Positions 51,639 to 60,025 of a DNA stretch of 64,000 bases are shown piece by piece. Source of the DNA: an uncultured Odoribacter sp. (GTDB lineage Bacteria > Bacteroidota > Bacteroidia > Bacteroidales > Marinifilaceae); assembly GCA_900541415.1 (NCBI GenBank), contig UQJP01000002.1:62001-126000 (forward strand). Direction: 5' to 3'. Within the stretch, counting starts at the first letter, position 1. Every line of letters begins with the position of its first letter. Position numbers and translations under genes: made by a program. The notes beneath the pieces are model-generated. The model made no database searches. It had not been told where the DNA came from and saw only the letters and a list, made by a program, of their open reading frames with translations.

Positions 51639-52504
51639 CGGTCTTCGGTTTTTGAGGTTGGGGCTTGTGCCGAGATAAAACGGTCTTTGCCGAACAGGTC
51701 TTTGAGTACCTGCACCTGCCGATAGTTGTATTTTTCCAGCAGGGCGGCGGTTTCGTTTCCCAGGGCTTCGTTGATTTCAAGATAAAGATACCCGCCGGGG
51801 AGCAGGTAACGGCATCCGAATTCCGCTATCCGCCGATAGAACAGCAGGGGATCGGAATCGGGAACGAATAAGGCGCGGTGGGGTTCATGTTCGAGCACCT
51901 GCCGCTGCATTTCCTGTTTTTCACATTCCCTCACGTAAGGCGGGTTACTCACAATCAGGTGATAGGACGGCCATGTTTCCGTTTCGAAGTGCAGAATATC
52001 ACGGACTAAAAATTCGGTGTTTACTCCGTTGCGGAGGGCGTTTATGCGGGCAATCCCCACGGCTTCGGGCGAGATGTCCACCCCTGTGACTTCGGCATCC
52101 GCACAGGCTGCTGCGAGGGAAATGGCGATGCAGCCGCTTCCCGTGCCAATGTCCAGCACTTTTTTTCCTGCGCCCAGCCGTTCCGCGGCGAGAAGCACCA
52201 GTTCTTCCGTTTCGGGGCGTGGGATGAGGGTGGAGGTGTTCAGGCTGAACTTCAATCCTGAAAATTCGGTTTCCCCGATGATGTATTGCAGGGGATGGCC
52301 GTTTTTAAGAAGTCTTACGATTTCAAAAAATTTATCTACAAAGCTTTCATCCAAAATGTCGTTTTTTCTGATATGGATGTCTATCTTTGTATATTGCAAC
52401 ACATCGAGGAAGATAATCCGGCAGATACTTTGTATTTCTTGCGGGTTGTATGTATCTTTTAACTCTTGTAGTGCGTATTGTGATAATTGACGGATTGTAT
52501 TCAT
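51635..52504 (-). CDS. prmC: Peptide chain release factor glutamine methyltransferase PrmC
   Basis: PrmC (HemK) methylates the Gln of the GGQ motif of release factors 1 and 2 with SAM. The 289-aa chain shows the N-terminal helical domain, PLQYIIGETEFSGLKF, the SAM motif VLDIGTGSGCIAISLA and the catalytic NPPYV. A -7 element is only five bases before the ATG, so the mRNA may be nearly leaderless, or an unseen start is used. First gene of prmC-recX, divergent from cardiolipin synthase. Confidence 0.93.
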   Translation of the reverse strand: MNTIRQLSQYALQELKDTYNPQEIQSICRIIFLDVLQYTKIDIHIRKNDILDESFVDKFFEIVRLLKNGHPLQYIIGETEFSGLKFSLNTSTLIPRPETEELVLLAAERLGAGKKVLDIGTGSGCIAISLAAACADAEVTGVDISPEAVGIARINALRNGVNTEFLVRDILHFETETWPSYHLIVSNPPYVRECEKQEMQRQVLEHEPHRALFVPDSDPLLFYRRIAEFGCRYLLPGGYLYLEINEALGNETAALLEKYNYRQVQVLKDLFGKDRFISAQAPTSKTEDR

Positions 52505-52509
52505 ACCTA

Positions 52510-52517
52510 CAAAGGTA
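52510..52517 (-). promoter_or_regulatory. -7 element abutting the prmC start codon
   Basis: TACCTTTG on the minus strand, a perfect match, within the inverted repeat CCTAC-AAAG-GTAGG (52506-52519). Transcription would begin about at the ATG at 52504. Confidence 0.45.
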
Positions 52518-52559
52518 GGGATTAATTGAAGATAGAAATTTGAAAATTGAAATTAATTT

Positions 52560-54014
52560 GTGTCCTGGTTACAGTTAGCTATATACGTTTTAATTGCATT
52601 GTATATCCTGACGGTTATTAGCGTAATCATCAATGTGATATTGGAAAACCGGAATCCCGTGAGGACTCTGGCGTGGATTATCGTGCTTGTTGCCGTGCCT
52701 TTTATCGGTTTCCTGTTTTATCTTTATTTCGGAATCAATTACCGGAAGATCAAGATGTTTTCGATGAAGGGGCTGGGGGATATGAAATGGTTGCAATACA
52801 TGAGCGAAGACCAGAAGCAACTGATTAAGAAGTCGGAATTTTTACATAAGCGCGAAACGGTGGAGGTGAGGAAGTTGATGACGTTGTTGCTGAACAATAG
52901 CAAGGCTTTGCTGACCCGTTTCAATAAGGTGGAAGTCCTGAATAACGGGGAAGAAACTTTCCCTGCGATTTTTGAGGCGTTGCAAAACGCAAAGCGGTTT
53001 ATCCACCTGGAATATTATATTATCGAAATGGGAAGGCTCACTTCCCGGCTAAAGGAATTGCTGATCGAGAAGGCGAAAGCCGGAGTGGAAGTGAGGGTGA
53101 TTTACGACGATGTCGGGTCGTGGGGACTGACCCGCGATTTCCTGCGGGAGCTGAGAAATGCGGGCATCCAGATTTATCCTTTTTTGCCTGTGCGTTTCCA
53201 CCAGTTCGCCAATAAGGCGAATTACCGGAATCACCGGAAAATTGCGGTGATCGACGGTGAAGTGGGGTTTGTGGGAGGATTGAACTTTGCCGACCGCTAT
53301 GTGGACGGAGTGCCGAAGATTGGGGTGTGGAGGGATACCCATTTGAAGGTGCAGGGCGAAGCGGTGACTTCTTTGCAGGTGATTTTCCTGATCGACTGGT
53401 ATTTCGTGCGTCAGGAATTGTTGCTCGATAAGAACGAGTATTTGCCCTATATACAAGCAGATGGCGATATGTTGGTGCAGGCGGTGACTTCCGGCCCCGA
53501 TAGCGATTGGGCTTCTATCCAGCAGGCTTATTTCACGCTGATCAATATGGCGAAACGCTATGTTTTTATTTCTACGCCTTATTTTATGCCGGGGGAAACC
53601 ACGCTAAATTCTCTGAAAACGGCGGCGATGAGCGGTGTGGATGTCAGGATTATGCTACCGCATAAGTCCGATTCCCTGCTCACTTATTGGTGTTCGCGTT
53701 CGTTTGTCGAAGAATTGCTGGAAGCCGGGGTAAAGGTGTATTGGTATCAGAAGGGAATCAATCATAGTAAAGTGATTATTGTGGACGGGATTGTGTCGAG
53801 TGTGGGCACAGCCAATATGGATATACGCAGTTTCGAGCAAAATTTTGAAGTGAGCCTGATTCTTTATGACCGGGAAACCACCAAGAAGTTGGCAGGCGAT
53901 TTTTTGAAAGATTTGCAAAGTAGTTCCGAAGTTATAATCCAACGTTGGAAGTTTCGCTCCAAGCGGGAAAAAGCCTATGAATCGGTGGCCCGGCTGTTTG
54001 CCCCTGTGCTGTAA
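52560..54014 (+). CDS. cls: Cardiolipin synthase (phospholipase D family)
   Basis: The enzyme joins two phosphatidylglycerols into cardiolipin at the inner membrane. The 484-aa protein has two N-terminal membrane helices (about 3-22 and 33-53) and two HKD motifs, HRKIAVID at H225 and HSKVIIVD at H402. Start is GTG: an in-frame stop (TAA) lies two codons upstream, so no other upstream start exists and the N-terminal helix is complete. Divergent from prmC with 55 bp between. Confidence 0.92.
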   Translation: MSWLQLAIYVLIALYILTVISVIINVILENRNPVRTLAWIIVLVAVPFIGFLFYLYFGINYRKIKMFSMKGLGDMKWLQYMSEDQKQLIKKSEFLHKRETVEVRKLMTLLLNNSKALLTRFNKVEVLNNGEETFPAIFEALQNAKRFIHLEYYIIEMGRLTSRLKELLIEKAKAGVEVRVIYDDVGSWGLTRDFLRELRNAGIQIYPFLPVRFHQFANKANYRNHRKIAVIDGEVGFVGGLNFADRYVDGVPKIGVWRDTHLKVQGEAVTSLQVIFLIDWYFVRQELLLDKNEYLPYIQADGDMLVQAVTSGPDSDWASIQQAYFTLINMAKRYVFISTPYFMPGETTLNSLKTAAMSGVDVRIMLPHKSDSLLTYWCSRSFVEELLEAGVKVYWYQKGINHSKVIIVDGIVSSVGTANMDIRSFEQNFEVSLILYDRETTKKLAGDFLKDLQSSSEVIIQRWKFRSKREKAYESVARLFAPVL

Positions 54015-54074
54015 GGATGGGGTGGGGAATGATGGTGCTGGTGTAAAAATAGAATGGATAATCTAAACGAGTAA

Positions 54075-54113
54075 CGCCACTGTAAGGGGTGGCATTAAAC
54101 GCGGTTCGACCGC
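54075..54113 (+). other. Two small hairpins before murF-alr
   Basis: GCCAC-8nt-GTGGC (54075-54093) and GCGG-TTCGA-CCGC (54101-54113) lie in the 107-bp gap just before the start at 54122. They could affect translation; no riboswitch family was recognised. Confidence 0.4.
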
Positions 54114-54121
54114 ATGACAAG

Positions 54122-56572
54122 ATGTATACTATAAGAAAAATTTCAGAGATTTTGAATTGCAAAGCCGCAATTGAATGTGACTTTGAAATGAAAGAGGTGA
54201 GCATTGATAGCCGCTCGGTGAGTCGGCCTGAAACGACTTTGTTTTTTGCGTTGCAGGGAGCGAATCACGACGGGCATGATTATGTGGGGCAATTGTACGA
54301 TAGAGGGGTACGTTGTTTTGTGGTCAGCGAACGGAGACCGGAGTTTTCCCGGCTGGGAAATGCCTGTTTTCTGGAGGTGGGCGATACGCTGGAAGCGTTG
54401 CAGCATTTGGCCCAATATCACCGGGAACATGTGCGGGCCGAAGTGGTGGGTATCACCGGAAGCAATGGGAAGACGGTAGTGAAAGAGTGGTTATATCAGC
54501 TTTTGGCCGATGAAGAGAAGGTGTATCGCAGTCCCCGTAGCTACAATTCCCAGGTGGGAGTGCCTTTGTCTTTGTTGGGAATAGAAGAGAATATCCAGAC
54601 GGCGATTATCGAGGCCGGAATTTCAAAGCCGGGCGAGATGGAGCGGTTGCAACGGATGATCCGGCCGGAAATCGGGATTTTCACACATTTGGGGGATGCG
54701 CATGGCGAGAATTTCAGCTCGTTGCAGCAGAAGCTGGAGGAGAAATCGGTTTTATTCCGGGATTGCCAATGTGTGATTGGCCGTGCGGGGGAATCCATGC
54801 AATATATTGCTTCGGTGGTGGGGCCGGATGCCGTGGTGCTGATCTGGGGGGAAAGCGGGGAGTTGCCTGTGAAAATCCGGGTGAAAGGTATCGGGCTGGA
54901 AGGGCGTGAGGTGAATGTGCGTTACGGGCAGCAGGATTTCGACCTGCTGATTCCTTTTGCAGACGAAGCTTCGTTTGAAAATAGCATGAACGCGCTTTGC
55001 GTGTTGTTATATAAAAATATCGATCCGGAACTGATTGCCGAACGGATGCGGGCTTTGCAGCCTGTGGCGATGCGTATGGAGATCAAGGAAGGGATTAACC
55101 GTTGTGTATTGATTAACGATTACTATAATTCCGATGCGGCTTCTTTCCAGTTGGCCCTGAATACGCTGGCGATGCAGGATGCCGGACGGGAAAAGGTGGT
55201 GATCTTGTCGGATTTTGTCGATACGGGAACGGAAGAGCGGGCTTTGTACCGGGAAGTAGCCGCCCTGTTGCGTAAAGCGAATGTAAACACCCTGATCGGG
55301 GTGGGGGAACAGATCAGCAGTTGCAAGGCTTATTTCTTGTTGCCCCAATGTCGTTTTTATAAAGATACGGATAGTTTCCTGCGGCAGGAAAACCGGGATC
55401 ATTTCCGCAATCAGGTGATTTTGATTAAAGGGGCGCGGAAGTTCCGTTTTGAATATATTGCCGGATTTTTACAAAAGCAGTCCCATTCCACGGTTTTGGA
55501 AGTGGATTTGGATGCGATGGTACATAATTTGAATTATTTCCGTTCGCTGACTCCGCCGGAAACGATGATTGCCGTAATGGTGAAAGCTTTTTCCTATGGC
55601 AGTGGGGCGGGTGAAGTGGCCAGCCTGTTGCAGTATCAGGGGGTGAACTACCTGATGGTGGCGTTTGCCGACGAGGGGGTGGAATTGCGGGCTGCGGGTA
55701 TTTCGGTGCCTATCGCAGTGATGAATCCGGAGCCGGAGGCTTTCGATAATATGATCGAGTTTAACCTGGAGCCAGAGATTTATTCCCTCGAGTTGCTGGA
55801 TGCTTTCGATCAGGCTTTGGAACGGCACGGGATAGAGCGTTATCCGGTGCATTTAAAACTGAACACGGGAATGAACCGTTCTGGGCTCGATCCGGAGGAA
55901 CTCCCCGCTTTGCTGGATTTTTTCAGGGTGAAGCGGAATGTGGTGATCCGGTCGATGTTTTCCCATTTGGCGGGAAGCGACGAGGCGGTGCATGACGATT
56001 ACACCCGCCGACAGATCGATTGTTTTATCCGGATGACCGAAAAAGTCCAATCCCGTTTTGATTATAAGATCATCCGGCATATTTTGAATTCGGCGGGAAT
56101 CGAGCGTTTCAGCGAATATAGTTTCGACATGGTGCGCCTGGGGATCGGGTTGCACGGGATTAGTGCGGTGGGTGCGCCTTTGCAGCCTGTCAGTTCTTTT
56201 AAGACCTACATTGTGGCGATCCGCCGGGTGAAAGGCGACCAGACCGTGGGCTATGGGCGTAAAGGCGTTCTGCAACGGGATTCGCGCATTGCGGTGATTC
56301 CGGTGGGGTATGCCGATGGGCTGAACCGGCATTTGAGCCGGGGTGTGGGTGAAATGCTGGTGAGGGGGAAACGGGTCCCGGTTGTCGGCAATATTTGTAT
56401 GGATGCCTGCATGCTCGATGTCACCGATACGGATGCCCAGGTGGGAGACGAGGTGGAAATATTCGGCAAGCATATTCCGGTGACCGAAGTGGCCGAGAAG
56501 CTGGGAACTATTCCTTATGAGGTGCTGACCTCCGTGTCGCAACGGGTGAAACGGATTTATTTTAAAGAATAG
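54122..56572 (+). CDS. Bifunctional MurF ligase / alanine racemase
   Basis: A fusion usual in Bacteroidota, here 816 aa. The MurF half (about 1-450) adds D-Ala-D-Ala to UDP-MurNAc-tripeptide and has the ATP loop GITGSNGKT (K117) and EAGISKPGEMERL. The Alr half (about 455-816) makes D-Ala from L-Ala with the PLP lysine K488 (MVKAFSYGSG) and the second catalytic Tyr region VGYADGLNRHLSRG. The ATG at 54122 (MYTIRKISEILNC) is chosen over a GTG 33 bp upstream. Joining the two enzymes ties D-Ala supply to its use, with ddl at 14.8 kb in between in the pathway. Confidence 0.95.
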   Translation: MYTIRKISEILNCKAAIECDFEMKEVSIDSRSVSRPETTLFFALQGANHDGHDYVGQLYDRGVRCFVVSERRPEFSRLGNACFLEVGDTLEALQHLAQYHREHVRAEVVGITGSNGKTVVKEWLYQLLADEEKVYRSPRSYNSQVGVPLSLLGIEENIQTAIIEAGISKPGEMERLQRMIRPEIGIFTHLGDAHGENFSSLQQKLEEKSVLFRDCQCVIGRAGESMQYIASVVGPDAVVLIWGESGELPVKIRVKGIGLEGREVNVRYGQQDFDLLIPFADEASFENSMNALCVLLYKNIDPELIAERMRALQPVAMRMEIKEGINRCVLINDYYNSDAASFQLALNTLAMQDAGREKVVILSDFVDTGTEERALYREVAALLRKANVNTLIGVGEQISSCKAYFLLPQCRFYKDTDSFLRQENRDHFRNQVILIKGARKFRFEYIAGFLQKQSHSTVLEVDLDAMVHNLNYFRSLTPPETMIAVMVKAFSYGSGAGEVASLLQYQGVNYLMVAFADEGVELRAAGISVPIAVMNPEPEAFDNMIEFNLEPEIYSLELLDAFDQALERHGIERYPVHLKLNTGMNRSGLDPEELPALLDFFRVKRNVVIRSMFSHLAGSDEAVHDDYTRRQIDCFIRMTEKVQSRFDYKIIRHILNSAGIERFSEYSFDMVRLGIGLHGISAVGAPLQPVSSFKTYIVAIRRVKGDQTVGYGRKGVLQRDSRIAVIPVGYADGLNRHLSRGVGEMLVRGKRVPVVGNICMDACMLDVTDTDAQVGDEVEIFGKHIPVTEVAEKLGTIPYEVLTSVSQRVKRIYFKE

Positions 56573-56619
56573 GAACAGGTATCCGGGAATTGAATAGTTA
56601 TATTGAAACCAAATACATT

Positions 56620-57888
56620 ATGAGAAAAATTTTTCTATTTACGGTGCTGCTTGTCTGGGCGGGCAGCGGATTTGCACAATTCGATAAGTATTTCCACGAC
56701 AAGACCCTCCGGATGGATTATTTTCATTGCGGTGACAGTGCCCATGAAGAATATTATTTTAACGAACTATTGGAAGAGCCCTATTGGGGAGGTTCGAAAG
56801 TGAATCTGGTAGACGATAATTTTTACGGGAATTATTACCTGAATGTCTACGATGTAAAATCGGGGGAGTTGATTTATTCCCGGGGATATAACACCCTGTT
56901 CGGGGAGTGGCGCACCGTGCCCGAATCCCGCACTACCCGGCGTTGCTGTGACGAAACGGTGGTGATGCCTTTCCCGAAGGAAAATGTGCGGATAGAATTG
57001 ATGAGCCGGGATAAGAAAGGGGTGTTTCACAAGATGTTCGAATATACGGTGGATGTAAAAAGCTATTTTATCAAGCGCGACAGGAGGCTGAGCGCTCCCG
57101 TGATGGATGTGCAGGTGGCTGCCGATCCGGCGAAAGCGGTGGATATTGTGCTGTTGCCCGAAGGATATACTGCTGGCGAAATGGAGAAATTCAAAGAGGA
57201 TTGCCGGAAGTTTGCCGAAGGCTTGTTTACTTTTTCCCCCTATAAAGAGAATAAACGGAAATTCAATATCCGGGCGGTGCTGGCTCCTTCCGAACAATCG
57301 GGAGCGGATGTTCCCGCCGATCAGGATTGGAAAAACACGGTACTTAATTCTTCGTTTTATACTTTCGACACTGAGCGTTATATCATGACGTTCGACAATA
57401 AGAGTGTTCGTGACCTGGCTGCCAATGCGCCTTACGATTTTATTTATATTATTGCCAATACGAAAAAATACGGCGGCGGCGCTATCTATAATCATTACGG
57501 ATTGAGCGTGGCGGGCAGCGAATTGTATGCGAAGATTTATACCCATGAATTCGGACACCTGTTCTTGGGTTTGGGCGATGAATATGTGGGAGGGGCGGCA
57601 TATAGCGACCTATATCCTACGGATGTAGAGCCCTGGGAAGCGAATTTGACCACCTTGGTGGATTTCGACCGGAAATGGAAAGACCTGATTAAGAAAGGAA
57701 CGCCTATCCCTACGCCCGTGGATAAAAAGAATCCGGATAAGATCGGTGTTTATGAAGGGGGAGGATATGTGTCGAAGGGGGTTTACCGCCCGCGTTTCAA
57801 TTGCATGATGAATGCTTTTAATGTGGATGATTTTTGCCCTGTATGCCGCCGGGCTATCGAAAAACAAATTCGTTTTTATTCGGAATAA
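56620..57888 (+). CDS. Secreted M64 (IgA peptidase-type) metallopeptidase
   Basis: A 422-aa exported zinc peptidase. The ATG at 56620 gives a clean signal peptide (MRKIFLFTVLLVWAGSGFAQ in outline); a TTG ten codons upstream is rejected. An N-terminal M64 domain (about 22-150) precedes the peptidase domain with HEFGH (H309, E310, H313) and the downstream LGDEYVGG. M64 is named for a Clostridium ramosum IgA protease; most Bacteroidota members have unknown substrates and IgA cleavage should not be assumed. A terminator follows. Confidence 0.9.
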   Translation: MRKIFLFTVLLVWAGSGFAQFDKYFHDKTLRMDYFHCGDSAHEEYYFNELLEEPYWGGSKVNLVDDNFYGNYYLNVYDVKSGELIYSRGYNTLFGEWRTVPESRTTRRCCDETVVMPFPKENVRIELMSRDKKGVFHKMFEYTVDVKSYFIKRDRRLSAPVMDVQVAADPAKAVDIVLLPEGYTAGEMEKFKEDCRKFAEGLFTFSPYKENKRKFNIRAVLAPSEQSGADVPADQDWKNTVLNSSFYTFDTERYIMTFDNKSVRDLAANAPYDFIYIIANTKKYGGGAIYNHYGLSVAGSELYAKIYTHEFGHLFLGLGDEYVGGAAYSDLYPTDVEPWEANLTTLVDFDRKWKDLIKKGTPIPTPVDKKNPDKIGVYEGGGYVSKGVYRPRFNCMMNAFNVDDFCPVCRRAIEKQIRFYSE

Positions 57889-57970
57889 AGAGTACCGGAA
57901 TTGCTTTCTGGAAGGAGTTTTTCTCCGGATGAAGGTTATGCCGCAGGAGAATAAATTTTCTCCGGAAAAG

Positions 57971-58012
57971 AGCCGTTTTTAACCTTACCGACAGGTTGGA
58001 AACGGCTTTTTG
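57971..58012 (+). terminator. Terminator after M64 peptidase
   Basis: Outer stem AGCCGTTT / AAACGGCT with a nested AACCT / AGGTT stem, followed by TTTT. A second stem (about 58094-58120, GCCGGG...CCCGGC with one bulge) may end the convergent ABC operon. Confidence 0.75.
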
Positions 58013-58160
58013 AATAGCGGACGGGAGGAGAATCCTTTTGGGAATAAGATGCCGGAATATTTCCGGGGAAAGGCAGGCCATAGGAATAAAATGGCCGGGG
58101 AAAAGAATGTTTTTCCCGGCGGGTGAGCTAAAGAAAAATAATGTGCGGGAAAGAGGGCGA

Positions 58161-59360
58161 TTAATTTTTGCCGATCTGCCGGATTTTTTGCCGGATTACT
58201 CCCAGGTTTAATGCGGAGATCAGGATAAACAGGGCGAAGCCTATCCCGGCGGTTAGCCACAGGCTGCCCGGTTTAAAGCCCGTCCAGAGTTCACTCATGA
58301 TGCCCGTATAAAGTCCCCGGAGCAACCACACCAAGACTATGGCGAACAGCAGCACGCAGGCATTCAGGATCACCGTGAGTTGCTGGTAGGGACGTGCCAC
58401 CTGTGAAACCCTGTAACCCAACAAAAGCAGGTTGCGCAGTTTATCATTGTTTTTTTGCAGCAGTAAAAAGATACTCAACATCAGGATATAAAGCGACAGC
58501 AGGCAAATCAGTAGTCCGATTCCAGCCACAAGGCTGACGGCTAAATTCAAGAACCAGGCGGTTTTCCCGGCATTGAGCTTTCCGTCTTCTGTTTCATATC
58601 CTTTTTGCAGGAAGAATTGAGCCATTTCCTGATCGGCGGGATTAGCGATCTCTGCGATCAGGCGGGAAGGGTTTTGAGAAGCGGACGGGGCCAGTTGCCC
58701 GTTAGCCCATTTCATAAACTGTTCGGGAACTAAAATGGTGTTCAGGCGGTCGGAAAATCCGGCGATCTTTCCTGAAAAATGCTCTATTTTCCCGTTTCCT
58801 CTCAATTGGATATTCAACTTAATGGCTTTGGTCATGCCTTCGGAGATTTTCGGCATGTTACGCGATTGGGCGAAGCCGAAATTGTAGAGCCGCAGGTAAT
58901 TTCGGGGAAGGATGATCGGGATGATGCGGTTGTTTTCGTCGAAACTCCATTCTGAAAGATCGGCATCGATGTATTCATCCGGAACCGATTCGAAAAACAT
59001 GGCTGTGGCGAGGTTTACTCCTAAGTTTTCCATGGAAATGCCCGCCATGACATCGAATCCGGACGAAGTGAATCCGCTTATGTTTTTGATGAACTTTTGT
59101 TGTTGCAGCTCTTCGATTTCCTGTGGCGTGAAGGTGTTGCTTCTACCGCTCAGGCTGCTTAATGTGCTGACCTTTTTGGTGATGGTCAGGAAGTCTTTTT
59201 TCAGGAAACTGTCTCCTTCGCCGGACAAGACGGGACGCAGGTCGCAATAGAATTGAAAACTAAGCAGAATGATGCTGGTCCCGAGCAGATTGGATAAGAA
59301 AAAGCCGGTTAGTTGCGAACGGCTAATGTGCTGGCGGAGGAGTTTCCAAATCAGTTTCAT
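58161..59360 (-). CDS. ABC transporter permease, FtsX/MacB-like
   Basis: A 399-aa inner-membrane protein with one N-terminal helix (about 20-40), a large extracytoplasmic region (about 45-265, likely MacB_PCD-like) and three C-terminal helices (about 275-300, 330-350, 365-385). This topology is that of FtsX/MacB-type permeases, which often act as mechanotransmission or lipoprotein exporters rather than simple pores. It follows the ATPase gene by 12 bp and ends the five-gene operon. Exact family not recognised. Confidence 0.75.
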   Translation of the reverse strand: MKLIWKLLRQHISRSQLTGFFLSNLLGTSIILLSFQFYCDLRPVLSGEGDSFLKKDFLTITKKVSTLSSLSGRSNTFTPQEIEELQQQKFIKNISGFTSSGFDVMAGISMENLGVNLATAMFFESVPDEYIDADLSEWSFDENNRIIPIILPRNYLRLYNFGFAQSRNMPKISEGMTKAIKLNIQLRGNGKIEHFSGKIAGFSDRLNTILVPEQFMKWANGQLAPSASQNPSRLIAEIANPADQEMAQFFLQKGYETEDGKLNAGKTAWFLNLAVSLVAGIGLLICLLSLYILMLSIFLLLQKNNDKLRNLLLLGYRVSQVARPYQQLTVILNACVLLFAIVLVWLLRGLYTGIMSELWTGFKPGSLWLTAGIGFALFILISALNLGVIRQKIRQIGKN

Positions 59361-59372
59361 GCGGCAGTTTTT

Positions 59373-60017
59373 TTATAATCGTAGGGTTTTATGGAACGGG
59401 ATGTGGGGATGCTTACCGATAGAGGTAACCACTATGCCCGCGCCTTGCTGACGGGCTTCTTCCAAAAGCAATTGCACCATTGTTTCGCTGTTATCGCTGT
59501 CCAGATGGCTGACAGGCTCGTCGAGCAGAATGAAGTCGAACGGCTGGCAGAGGGCGCGGATGACGGCTACACGCTGTTGTTGCCCGAAAGAAAGTTTTCC
59601 GGCAGGTTCCGGCTGTTTGTCGGCTATGCCCAGGCGGCAAAAGGCCGCTTCAATCCATTCCGGGCTTTTAAATCCGGTCAGGTTATTTTTCAGCAGAACA
59701 TTTTCCCGGGCGGTCAGTTCCGGGAATAACCGGAGTTCCTGAAAAAGCAGGCTTAAAGAATTTCTCCGGAGGAGGTTCCAGTCCTCCCCGGAGAAATTAC
59801 GGATATTTTGACTGTCGAAACAAATATCACCGATATAATCCCGGCGGTAACCGTACAGGAAACTGCAAAGGGAGGATTTACCTGTGCCCGAAGCCGCTTC
59901 GAGCAAATAGTATTCCCCCTTTTGAAACGTGGTTTCTTGTAACCATATTTCAGAGGAAAAGTTTTCCTTGCTCTGGAAGATGTCCGGCAGGACGGCATGC
60001 AGGGTGATACTGTTCAT
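59373..60017 (-). CDS. ABC transporter ATP-binding protein
   Basis: A 214-aa ATPase with Walker A ASGTGKSS (about residue 43), Q-loop FQELRLFPELTARENV, signature LSFGQQQR and Walker B FILLDEPVSHLDS. The H-loop histidine after Walker B appears to be missing: where VTH is usual the sequence reads VVTSIGKHP. A His lies a few residues later and may not replace it. Walker A has AASGTGKSS, with Ala-Ser where Pro/Gly-Ser is usual. It energises the permease that follows. Confidence 0.85.
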   Translation of the reverse strand: MNSITLHAVLPDIFQSKENFSSEIWLQETTFQKGEYYLLEAASGTGKSSLCSFLYGYRRDYIGDICFDSQNIRNFSGEDWNLLRRNSLSLLFQELRLFPELTARENVLLKNNLTGFKSPEWIEAAFCRLGIADKQPEPAGKLSFGQQQRVAVIRALCQPFDFILLDEPVSHLDSDNSETMVQLLLEEARQQGAGIVVTSIGKHPHIPFHKTLRL

Positions 60018-60025
60018 CGACGTTT

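Noticed and set aside
54071..54115. tRNA-like stretch with GGTTCGACC before murF-alr
   Set aside because: The TTCGA lies in a 5-nt loop with a 4-bp stem; there is no 7-nt T-loop, anticodon arm or acceptor stem. Two simple hairpins explain it.
56620..57888. Calling the M64 peptidase an IgA protease
   Set aside because: The HExxH and M64 framework are clear, but IgA cleavage is shown for few members; no sequence feature here supports that substrate.
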